Under the pieces are notes generated by a model, which saw nothing but the letters and a program-made list of their open reading frames with translations, had not been told where the DNA came from and searched no databases. A DNA stretch of 64,000 bases from Paracoccus zhejiangensis (lineage in GTDB: Bacteria > Pseudomonadota > Alphaproteobacteria > Rhodobacterales > Rhodobacteraceae): NCBI RefSeq assembly GCF_002847445.1, contig NZ_CP025430.1, positions 2,356,001 to 2,420,000 on the forward strand, given 5' to 3'. The position numbers and the translations under genes were made by a program. Numbering within the stretch: the first letter of the stretch is position 1; each line of letters starts with the position of its first letter. Below, one piece after another: positions 44,185 through 51,404 of this stretch.

Positions 44185-44784
44185 TCAGCCCGCCTGCTGC
44201 AGATCGGCGGTCAGTGCGGCAATGTCGCCATTGCGCCGGGCCAGCATGGCGCCGATCTCGCTGCGTTCCGTCGCCAGCATGTTCACACCCTCGATGATGA
44301 TGTTGAAGAACTTGCTTTGCCCCGACTTGTCCGAGACATGCCATTCCACCTGCATCGGCGAGCGGCCGTTCAGGTAGGCGACCGAGGTGACGGCGAAGAA
44401 GCTTTTCAGCGGTCGCGCACCGGTCACCTCGATCTTCGAGCCGATGAACTCGCGGAAGCGCTTGCCGTATTTGCGGCCGACATAGCCCTGGAAGGCTTGC
44501 TGGTAGGCGGCGAACTCAGCCCCGCCGACCTGGCGCGCCGCCGGGCCGAGGGCCGAGCGGGCGATGATCCCGACATCGGCATATCGGGCGAAGATGGTCT
44601 CGAACTGGCGATACATCTGCGCCGGGGCCTGGCCGGAATTGATCACCGAATAGACTTCGCCAAGCGCCGTCTCGATCAGCGCGCGGGACTGGTCGGTGTT
44701 CAGCGCCAGCGCACCCACGGGCCGCAGCGCCAGCAGGACGGCAGCGGCACCCGACAGGGCAAGAAAGCCCCGCCTAGTCTTCAT
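44185..44784 (-). CDS. mlaC: MlaC/Ttg2D-family phospholipid-binding protein
   Basis: Periplasmic carrier of the Mla lipid transport system; 199 aa. The signal contains a twin-Arg motif (MKTRRGFLALSGAAAVLLAL), suggesting Tat export. The body shows FETIFARYADVGIIARSALG, GYVGRKYGKRFREF and VSDKSGQSKFFNIIIEGVN, the MlaC fold. The start overlaps the mlaA end by 11 bases, so mlaA-mlaC form a two-gene operon. The inner-membrane ABC genes mlaFED are not nearby. Confidence 0.9.
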   Translation of the reverse strand: MKTRRGFLALSGAAAVLLALRPVGALALNTDQSRALIETALGEVYSVINSGQAPAQMYRQFETIFARYADVGIIARSALGPAARQVGGAEFAAYQQAFQGYVGRKYGKRFREFIGSKIEVTGARPLKSFFAVTSVAYLNGRSPMQVEWHVSDKSGQSKFFNIIIEGVNMLATERSEIGAMLARRNGDIAALTADLQQAG

Positions 44785-45607
44785 AGGGGTCGATGGCGAA
44801 GGCATCGGTTGCGGCAGCGGCGGCAGGTTCGGTTTCATACGGATCAATGACATAGGGATCTTCCGATGCCCCCCCTTGTGACAATTCGTGGCGCCGATGC
44901 ATGAGATAGATCAGCCGCAATTGGCTGTAACTATCCGCACTTTCGTAAAGAACGCTATCCACCGTATCCCCGAAACGCGCCCGCTCACCGGCTTTTGAGG
45001 CGGCCCGGATCGCGAAGGTGCCCCAGTATTCATCCTCATCGAGCCAGAAATCCCAGGGATCGATGGCCAGATCGACGACCTTGCCGGTCGCGTCCCGCAT
45101 GGTCGAGGGCCCGAGCACCGGCAGTTCAAGATAGGCGCCTTCCGGCACGCCCCAGACATGCAGCGTCTCGCCGAAATCGGTATCCACCTCGGTCAGCGCG
45201 AACTCGCGGCCCGCCGGATCGTGCAACCCGCCCAACCCCAGCGTGCTGTTGACGGCAAAGCGGGCGGTGTTCTTCAGCGCCGGACCGGGCCGGCCCTGCA
45301 GGATCTGGTTCAGCACCTTGCCGGGCAGCGACAGGTTGGCGCCGACATTGCCCAGAACATCCATCGCGCTGCCGTCCGCTTCGCCCGCAAGCTCGCCCGC
45401 AACCGCCTCATCCTTCTTGCCGCCGGTCAGTGGCCGGATCAGGGTCGTGTCGACGCCCTTGTTGAAGGCATGGACCCGACGGTTGGCCGCCTCGAACGGA
45501 TCGTTCACCGCCTCGGGATCGGCGGGGGCCTGCGCCGCGCAACCCGCGATCAGCAGGGTGGCGGCCAGCAGGGTGGCGGCGCGTGGCAGGGCGCGGCATG
45601 CGTGCAA
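44774..45607 (-). CDS. mlaA: MlaA (VacJ) outer-membrane lipoprotein
   Basis: Lipoprotein that removes phospholipid from the outer leaflet and hands it to MlaC; 277 aa with lipobox IAGC. Family blocks are NDPFEAANRRVHAFNKGVD, NTARFAVNSTLGLGGLHDPA, DFGETLHVWGVPEGAYLELPVLGPST and RDATGKVVD. After LIRPLTGG, where MlaA proteins usually have a VPxxVRxGV block, there is an acidic, Ala/Gly-rich segment (KKDEAVAGELAGEADG). The C-terminus is a repetitive DPYE/DPYED tail. Confidence 0.92.
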   Translation of the reverse strand: MHACRALPRAATLLAATLLIAGCAAQAPADPEAVNDPFEAANRRVHAFNKGVDTTLIRPLTGGKKDEAVAGELAGEADGSAMDVLGNVGANLSLPGKVLNQILQGRPGPALKNTARFAVNSTLGLGGLHDPAGREFALTEVDTDFGETLHVWGVPEGAYLELPVLGPSTMRDATGKVVDLAIDPWDFWLDEDEYWGTFAIRAASKAGERARFGDTVDSVLYESADSYSQLRLIYLMHRRHELSQGGASEDPYVIDPYETEPAAAAATDAFAIDPYED

Positions 45608-45753
45608 GTCGGTCCTCTCTGGCGGACGAATTTACCACCTTGTCCGAGGCGCGCCCCGCTGGCGAAACGGCCTGTTATAATCGTTTGAACTCGCATAGAA
45701 CTGATCGGACGGCAGGGCAAGCGCGGGCAAACCTGGCCGGTGGAGGTCTGCCG

Positions 45754-45831
45754 ATGGCGCAGGCCGCCAGCCGGGATGACCCGCAAGAGCGCAACAGACA
45801 AGACGGATGGCAGCATGGCAAGAGCGCCTGA
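45754..45831 (+). CDS. Possible 25-residue leader peptide of the type I secretion operon
   Basis: GGAGG at 45742-45746 is 7 bases before an ATG opening MAQAASRDDPQERNRQDGWQ and ending HGKSA. Its stop lies 17 bases inside the transporter gene, in another frame. The transporter ATG itself lacks a good ribosome site, so this peptide may be a translational-coupling leader. Alternatively, the ribosome site serves a longer transporter reading. Confidence 0.35.
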   Translation: MAQAASRDDPQERNRQDGWQHGKSA

Positions 45832-47563
45832 CAGTCAACGCGGCAGGGCCGAACTTCGCGCGGCGCGGGGCGAGGGATGGCAGTTGTTCATCATCGTGGG
45901 GCTGTTCTCGGCCGCGGTGAACATCCTGATGCTGACCGGCCCGCTGTTCATGCTGCAGGTCTATGACCGGGTGCTGGCCTCGCGTTCGGTCGAGACGCTG
46001 ACGGCCCTGTTTGCGCTGGTGGTGTTCCTGTTCCTGCTGATGGGCGTGCTCGACATCGCGCGCAACCGGGTGATGGCGCGCGTCGCCGCCCGCTTCCTGA
46101 ACCGGATGGAGCCGCGGGTCTTTACCGCCGCGCTGGCAGAAGGCGCCGGCTCGGGCAACGATGTGGCCGTGCGTGGCGGCATGCGCGATCTCGAGGCGGT
46201 TCATCGCTTCTTCGCCTCTCCGGTCCTGCTGGCACTGTTCGACCTGCCCTGGGCACCAGTCTTTCTCGCCGCCGTCTTCATCTTCCACCCGCTTCTGGGC
46301 GTGGTTGCCGTGGTCGGCGGCGGGATCGTGGTCATCGCCACACTGATGAATCAATGGCTCAGCCGCGCGCCCCTGCAACATTCGGCGGTCGCCCAGCAGC
46401 GGGCCGAGCGGATGTCGGATCTTTACCGCGACGAGGGCGAGCTGATCGGCTCGCTGGGGATGCGCGGCGCCGCCTTCGAACGCTGGCGCAAGGCCCGCAG
46501 CGAGGCGACCGAGCAGCAGATGCTGGGCACCGACCGAACCTCGACCTTCACGGTGTTTTCGCGGACCTTCCGGCTGTTCCTGCAAAGTGCCATGCTGGCC
46601 GCCGGCGCATGGCTGGTTCTGCGGCAGGAACTGACCCCGGGCGCGATGATCGCCAGTTCGATCCTGATGGGTCGGGCGTTGGCGCCGATCGACCAGGTGG
46701 TGGGCGGCTGGTCCGTGGTCCAGCGCGCACAGGATGGCTGGGCGCGGATCAGCGAGCTGTTGTCGCGCCGCCCGCCGCAGCCCGAGCGCACGCCCCTGCC
46801 CCGACCCAAGGCGCAACTGGACGTGCGGCAGCTTTCCGTGGTCCCGCCGGGCCAGGGTCAACCGACGCTGCGCGGCGTCAGCTTTTCGCTCGCCCCCGGT
46901 CAGGCGGTCGGCGTTATCGGCCCCTCGGGTGCCGGCAAGACCACGATGGCCCGTGCCATCATCGGCGGCTGGCCGATTGCCGCCGGCTCGATCCGCCTCG
47001 GCGGCGCGACGCTGGACCAGTATGATCCCGACGTGCTGGGCAGCCTGATCGGCTATCTGCCGCAGCAGGTGACGTTGTTCGATGGCACCATCGCCGAGAA
47101 CATCGCCCGGATGAGCCCGAACCCCGATCCCCAGCGCGTCGTCGCCGCGGCCCAGGCCGCCGCCGCGCACCAGATGATCCTCGACCTGCCGCAGGGCTAT
47201 GACACGGTGATCAGCCAGTCCGGCGGCCGGTTGTCGGGCGGCCAGATCCAGCGCATCGGCCTTGCCCGCGCGCTCTATCCGCAGCCGGTGCTGTTCGTGC
47301 TGGACGAGCCGAACTCGAATCTCGACAATCAGGGCTCCGAGGCGCTGAACCTTGCCATCCGCTCGATCAAGGCGCGCGGTGGCGCGGTGATCATCATGGC
47401 CCACCGGCCCGCCGCCATCGCCGAATGCGAATTGCTGCTGATGCTGGACCAGGGTCAGCGCCGCGCCTTCGGTCCGCGTGACGAGGTGCTGAAATCCATG
47501 GTCAAGAACGCCGAACAGATCCGCCAGTCGCAGGGCGCGGGCCAGAGCGGGGGCATCACATGA
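45815..47563 (+). CDS. Type I secretion system ABC transporter (PrtD/LapB-like permease-ATPase)
   Basis: A 582-residue fused ABC exporter. The membrane domain begins LFIIVGLFSAAVNILMLTGP and FMLQVYDRVLASRSVETL, the PrtD/HasD signature. The ATPase domain has GPSGAGKTTMARA, the signature RLSGGQIQRIGLARAL and LFVLDEPNSNLD, the NSNLD being typical of type I exporters. No C39-like N-terminal domain is present. The start is uncertain: ATG 45815 or ATG 45776. The stop overlaps the hlyD-like gene by 4 bases. Genes for a secreted substrate or TolC are not in the window. Confidence 0.9.
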   Translation: MARAPDSQRGRAELRAARGEGWQLFIIVGLFSAAVNILMLTGPLFMLQVYDRVLASRSVETLTALFALVVFLFLLMGVLDIARNRVMARVAARFLNRMEPRVFTAALAEGAGSGNDVAVRGGMRDLEAVHRFFASPVLLALFDLPWAPVFLAAVFIFHPLLGVVAVVGGGIVVIATLMNQWLSRAPLQHSAVAQQRAERMSDLYRDEGELIGSLGMRGAAFERWRKARSEATEQQMLGTDRTSTFTVFSRTFRLFLQSAMLAAGAWLVLRQELTPGAMIASSILMGRALAPIDQVVGGWSVVQRAQDGWARISELLSRRPPQPERTPLPRPKAQLDVRQLSVVPPGQGQPTLRGVSFSLAPGQAVGVIGPSGAGKTTMARAIIGGWPIAAGSIRLGGATLDQYDPDVLGSLIGYLPQQVTLFDGTIAENIARMSPNPDPQRVVAAAQAAAAHQMILDLPQGYDTVISQSGGRLSGGQIQRIGLARALYPQPVLFVLDEPNSNLDNQGSEALNLAIRSIKARGGAVIIMAHRPAAIAECELLLMLDQGQRRAFGPRDEVLKSMVKNAEQIRQSQGAGQSGGIT

Positions 47564-49005
47564 GCGGACAGGACCAGCCCAAGGGCCAGCCGATGGCCCG
47601 GATTCAGCCGATCAAGCAGCAGCAGGCCATTCCGGACGCCGAACTGGTCGATCCCGGCCCGCCGCCGCCTCCCCCGCCCGCGATCAAGGTCGGCGTCAGC
47701 AAGGCCGAGGCGGCCAAGCGCTGGCCGGTGCGCGGCGCGGTCTTTGTCGGGCTTCTGGGCATCTTCCTGCTGTTCGGCGGGTTCGGGGCCTGGGCGATGC
47801 TCACCCGCATCGCCGGCGCGGTGGTCGCCCCCGGCCAGGTCGAGGTCGAGCAACAACGCCAGGTCGTGCAGCACCCCGATGGCGGGGTGATCTCCGAGAT
47901 TCTCGTCACCGAGGGCGAGACGGTCGAGGCCGGTCAACCGCTGATCCGTCTGGATGGAAACCTGCTGCAAACCGAGCTGACCATCGTCGAGGGCCAGTAT
48001 TTCGAGATCCTCGCCCGCCGTGGCCGGCTGGAAGCCGAGCGGGCAGATGCCGCGACGATCGAGTTTCCGGCCGATCTGATGGACTCCGCCAAGACCGACC
48101 CGCAATTGGTCGAGCTGATGGAGGGGCAGCAGAGCCTGTTCGACGCCCGCCGCGACACCATCCAGCAATCGCTGGAACAGTTGTCCAAGCAGGAGGAACA
48201 GCTGACGCAGCAAATCGAAGGCATCGACGCGCAGTTCGTCGCCCTCGGCGCGCAGCGCGACCTGATCGCGCAAGAGCTGACCGACCAGCGCTCGCTGCTG
48301 GACAAGGGACTGGCACAGGCCTCGCGCGTGCTGGCCCTGGAACGCGAAGCGGCGCGGCTGGACGGTCAATTGGGCGAGATGCAGGCCATGCGTGCCCAGG
48401 CCGAGACCCGGCAGACCGAGATCGGCATCGAGAAGCTGCGGCTGAATGCCGAGCGCCGCGAGACCGCCGAGACCGAATTGCGCGATCTCGGCTATCGCGA
48501 ACTGGAACTGGCCGAGCGCCGCCGAAGCCTCACCGAACAGGTCAGCCGGCTCGAGATCCGCGCGCCTGTTTCGGGCATCATCCACCAGCTGCTGTTCACC
48601 ACGCCCCGCTCGGTCATCCGGCCGGCCGATCCGGTGATGTACATCATCCCGCAGGACCGCCCGCTGATCATCGGTGCGCGTCTGGCCACGATCAACGTCG
48701 ACGAGGTTCGGCCGGGGCAAGAGGTGATGCTGCGCTTCTCCTCCTTCTCCTCGCGCACCACGCCCGAGATCGACGGGCAGTTGCTGCGGGTCTCGGCCGA
48801 TGCGCTGATGGACGAGGCGACGCGCACCCCCTATTACCGCGCCGAGGTCACCATCCTGCCCCACGAGATGGACAAGCTGAAGGGGCTGGAACTGATCCCG
48901 GGCATGCCTGTCGAGGTCTATATCCAGACCGGCGAACGCAGCCCGATGGATTACCTGGTGAAACCGCTGGCCGATTACTTCAACCGCGCCTTCCGCGAAA
49001 GCTGA
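47560..49005 (+). CDS. Type I secretion membrane-fusion protein (HlyD/PrtE family)
   Basis: Periplasmic adaptor of 481 aa linking the ABC exporter to an outer-membrane channel. The cytosolic N-terminus has a run of prolines (PGPPPPPPPAIKVG), then one membrane helix (VFVGLLGIFLLFGGFGAWAML). A biotinyl-lipoyl-like domain is split by a long coiled coil (residues about 160-330). The C-terminal barrel carries RAPVSGIIHQL and YRAEVTILPHEMDKL, characteristic of HlyD-type adaptors. It is translationally coupled to the ABC gene. Confidence 0.93.
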   Translation: MSGQDQPKGQPMARIQPIKQQQAIPDAELVDPGPPPPPPPAIKVGVSKAEAAKRWPVRGAVFVGLLGIFLLFGGFGAWAMLTRIAGAVVAPGQVEVEQQRQVVQHPDGGVISEILVTEGETVEAGQPLIRLDGNLLQTELTIVEGQYFEILARRGRLEAERADAATIEFPADLMDSAKTDPQLVELMEGQQSLFDARRDTIQQSLEQLSKQEEQLTQQIEGIDAQFVALGAQRDLIAQELTDQRSLLDKGLAQASRVLALEREAARLDGQLGEMQAMRAQAETRQTEIGIEKLRLNAERRETAETELRDLGYRELELAERRRSLTEQVSRLEIRAPVSGIIHQLLFTTPRSVIRPADPVMYIIPQDRPLIIGARLATINVDEVRPGQEVMLRFSSFSSRTTPEIDGQLLRVSADALMDEATRTPYYRAEVTILPHEMDKLKGLELIPGMPVEVYIQTGERSPMDYLVKPLADYFNRAFRES

Positions 49006-49083
49006 TGCGCTAACATCGCCTCTGCGCCTTGCCTTCACAGGTTCCTTCGCCCAACGTCGCAAGGGAAATGTGAGGAGTAACCT

Positions 49084-50397
49084 ATGCTTAGAGCCCTATC
49101 CCGGCCAGCCACCCGCCTGATGGAACGGTGGCTGCCCGATGCCTTCATCTTCGTCATCGTCCTGACGCTGGTGGCCGCGCTGGCGGCCATCGTCAGCGAG
49201 GGCACCAACCCGGTCGAGCTGATCCGCATGTGGGGCAACGGCTTCTGGGAGCTTCTGGCCTTCTCGATGCAGATGCTGCTGGTGCTGGTCACCGGTTTCA
49301 TCCTCGCCTCGTCGCCGCCGGTGCGGAAGATCCTGCAGCGGCTGGCCGGTCTGGCCACCTCGCGCGGCTCGGCGATCATCCTCGTCAGCATCGTCTCGCT
49401 GGCGGCAAGCTGGATCAACTGGGGCTTCGGTCTGGTGGTGGGCGCGATCTTCGCCAAGGAACTGGCGCGGCAGATCAAGGTCGATTACCGGCTCCTGGTC
49501 GCCGCCGCCTATTCCGGCTTCGTCATCTGGCATGGCGGCATGTCGGGCTCGATCCCGCTGACCATCGCCACGCCGGGGCATTTCACCGAAGACCAGATCG
49601 GGGTGATCTCGACCTCGGACACGATCTTCTCGGTCTGGAACCTCGCCATCGTCGCGGCGCTGTTCATCATCGTGCCGCTGGTCAATCGCGGGATGCTGCC
49701 GCCCGAATCGGAGCAGGTGCTGGTCGATCCTGCCAAGCTTGGCAATGACGCCGCCCCCGCGCCCCTGCCCGCCAATGCCACCCCGGCTGAGCGGCTGGAG
49801 AACAGCCGGCTCTTGATGTGGGCCATCGGCATTCCGGGGGTGATCTGGCTGGCGCTGCATTTCATCGGCGGCGGGGCAATCAACCTCAACGTGGTGAACT
49901 TCCTCTTCCTCTTCGTCGGCATCCTCTGCCACGGCACGGCCCGCAGCCTGCTGGCGGCACTGGACGAGGGCGTGCGCGGCGGGGCCGGGATCGTGATCCA
50001 GTTCCCCTTCTATGCCGGGATCATGGCGATCATGACCCAAAGCGGGCTGGCGGCCAGCCTGTCGGAATGGTTCGTCTCGATCTCGACCGCCACCACCCTG
50101 CCCTTCTGGAGCTTCATCTCGGCGGGCATCGTCAATATCTTCGTGCCTTCGGGCGGCGGTCAATGGGCGGTGCAGGCGCCGGTCATGCTGCCGGCTGCGG
50201 CGGCCCTTGGCGCCGACATGCCGCGCGTGGTGATGGGCGTGGCCTGGGGCGATGCCTGGACCAACCTGTTGCAGCCCTTCTGGGCGCTGCCGATGTTGGG
50301 CATTGCCGGGCTGAAGCCGCGTGACATCATGGGCTTCTGCGTGGTGCATCTGCTGATCACCGGCGTGGTCATCGGCGGGCTCCTGTTGCTGCTCTAG
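49084..50397 (+). CDS. atoE: Short-chain fatty acid transporter AtoE
   Basis: A 437-residue multi-spanning membrane protein of the AtoE family, which takes up acetoacetate and other short-chain fatty acids. The N-terminal block LMERWLPDAFIFVIVLTLV, AASWINWGFGLVVGAIFAKELA, IWHGGMSGSIPLTIATPGH and FVPSGGGQWAVQAPVM are diagnostic. GAGGAG precedes the ATG by 6 bases. It could feed acetoacetate to CoA metabolism, including the PHB cycle, though the pha genes are 15 kb away. Confidence 0.92.
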   Translation: MLRALSRPATRLMERWLPDAFIFVIVLTLVAALAAIVSEGTNPVELIRMWGNGFWELLAFSMQMLLVLVTGFILASSPPVRKILQRLAGLATSRGSAIILVSIVSLAASWINWGFGLVVGAIFAKELARQIKVDYRLLVAAAYSGFVIWHGGMSGSIPLTIATPGHFTEDQIGVISTSDTIFSVWNLAIVAALFIIVPLVNRGMLPPESEQVLVDPAKLGNDAAPAPLPANATPAERLENSRLLMWAIGIPGVIWLALHFIGGGAINLNVVNFLFLFVGILCHGTARSLLAALDEGVRGGAGIVIQFPFYAGIMAIMTQSGLAASLSEWFVSISTATTLPFWSFISAGIVNIFVPSGGGQWAVQAPVMLPAAAALGADMPRVVMGVAWGDAWTNLLQPFWALPMLGIAGLKPRDIMGFCVVHLLITGVVIGGLLLLL

Positions 50398-50419
50398 GCA
50401 CTACAGCGCCGGAACGACA

Positions 50420-50447
50420 AACGGCGGGGCCTTGCGGTCCCGCCGTT
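50420..50447. terminator. Hairpin terminator between atoE and the small membrane protein gene
   Basis: Stem AACGGCGGG at 50420-50428 and CCCGCCGTT at 50439-50447 with a 10-base loop, followed by CTTCATT on the plus strand. The genes on both sides converge on it, so it may work in both directions. Confidence 0.75.
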
Positions 50448-50468
50448 CTTCATTGTCTCGCGCCGGGC

Positions 50469-50687
50469 TTACAGCAGGTGGCGCAGCCGCGTGTGGATCA
50501 GCGGGATGATCCCCCAGATCATAGCACCGACGATGATCGGCACCAGGATCAGGGTGCGGGCCGGCACCGGCCAGCCCTGGGTCAGTGGCATCAGGACCAT
50601 CAGCCCCAGCGTGACCAGCGGATAGACAAAGGCAAAAACAAGCATCGCAAAGCGGATGCGGGAGGGTTGAGAAGCTTGTGCGGACAT
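50469..50687 (-). CDS. Small two-helix membrane protein (DUF2798-like)
   Basis: A 72-residue protein, MSAQASQPSRIRFAMLVFAF onward, with two hydrophobic helices (residues about 13-33 and 45-62) separated by PLTQGWPVPARTL. The layout is reminiscent of DUF2798 proteins; I am not certain of the family. It is divergent from a TetR gene and its promoter overlaps the TetR direct repeats, so it is the likely target of that regulator. Confidence 0.7.
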   Translation of the reverse strand: MSAQASQPSRIRFAMLVFAFVYPLVTLGLMVLMPLTQGWPVPARTLILVPIIVGAMIWGIIPLIHTRLRHLL

Positions 50688-50702
50688 GGCAAATACCAAT
50701 AT

Positions 50703-50745
50703 GAACGTTTCGTATCGATGATATAGAACGGAACGTATCGTATCG
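50703..50745. promoter_or_regulatory. TetR operator candidate: two direct repeats over a divergent promoter
   Basis: GAACGTTTCGTATCG at 50703-50717 and GAACGTATCGTATCG at 50731-50745 match at 14 of 15 positions, 28 bases apart. On the minus strand TTGCGA (50748-50743) and TATATC (50725-50720) form a promoter with 17-base spacing for the small membrane protein. One repeat lies in its spacer and the other at its start site, so binding would block it. The TetR gene starts 2 bases after the second repeat. Confidence 0.6.
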
Positions 50746-50747
50746 CA

Positions 50748-51362
50748 ATGGGCAATGTGAGAAAAATGGCTGTCGAACCTCCCCGCACCTCGGTCGGTGC
50801 CCGCCGCAATCCCGACACCGAACAGGCGGTGATGGACGCCGCCGCCGAGATCATTGCCGAGGAAGGCTATCAGAAGCTGACGATGGAGGCCGTGGCCCGT
50901 CGCGCCCGTGCCGGCAAGGCCACGCTCTATCGCTGGTGGCCAAGCCGGGGGCACCTGCTGCTGGCGCTGTACTCGCGGGCGAAATCCTCGCTTGGCGAGA
51001 TCGATACCGGCGATCTGACCAGCGACGTGACCGCCTTCATCGCCCAGATGCTGCGCCAGATGCAGGGCAGCGAGGGGCAGGAGCCTCTGGCCCCGATGCT
51101 GCGCCTGCTGATCGCCGAGGCGCAAAGCGACCCCACCATCCGCGAGGCGCTGCACCGCGAACGCCGCGAACGCTGGCTGCTGCTGGAAAACATCATTCGC
51201 CGCGCAGAGGAGCGGGGACAGCTCAATCCCGCCGTCACCGCAAGGCGGGCCGAGCAGCGGATCATCTCGATGATCTGGTATTTCCTCTTGAACGACACCC
51301 TGCCCGGACCGGAAGCCGCGGCGGAACTGGCAGAATCGATCATGGCCGAAATGCGGGCCTGA
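50748..51362 (+). CDS. TetR/AcrR-family transcriptional regulator
   Basis: A 204-residue repressor-type protein. The DNA-binding domain is at about residues 24-70 (TEQAVMDAAAEIIAEEGYQ, LTMEAVARRARAGKATLYRWW), with the YRWW form of the recognition helix end. The rest is a helical ligand domain of the TetR_C-16-like kind. It likely represses itself and the divergent small membrane protein gene through the flanking repeats. The ligand is unknown. No Shine-Dalgarno precedes the ATG, so an almost leaderless transcript is possible. Confidence 0.9.
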   Translation: MGNVRKMAVEPPRTSVGARRNPDTEQAVMDAAAEIIAEEGYQKLTMEAVARRARAGKATLYRWWPSRGHLLLALYSRAKSSLGEIDTGDLTSDVTAFIAQMLRQMQGSEGQEPLAPMLRLLIAEAQSDPTIREALHRERRERWLLLENIIRRAEERGQLNPAVTARRAEQRIISMIWYFLLNDTLPGPEAAAELAESIMAEMRA

Positions 51363-51371
51363 ACTGCCTTT

Positions 51372-51394
51372 GGCCCGTGCGACCAGCACGGGCC
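51372..51394. terminator. Bidirectional hairpin between tetR and the ABC ATPase gene
   Basis: Perfect 9-bp stem, GGCCCGTGC at 51372-51380 and GCACGGGCC at 51386-51394, with a 5-base loop, in the 42-base gap between convergent genes. There is no T-tract, so efficiency is uncertain. Confidence 0.6.
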
Positions 51395-51404
51395 GCGCCC
51401 GACC

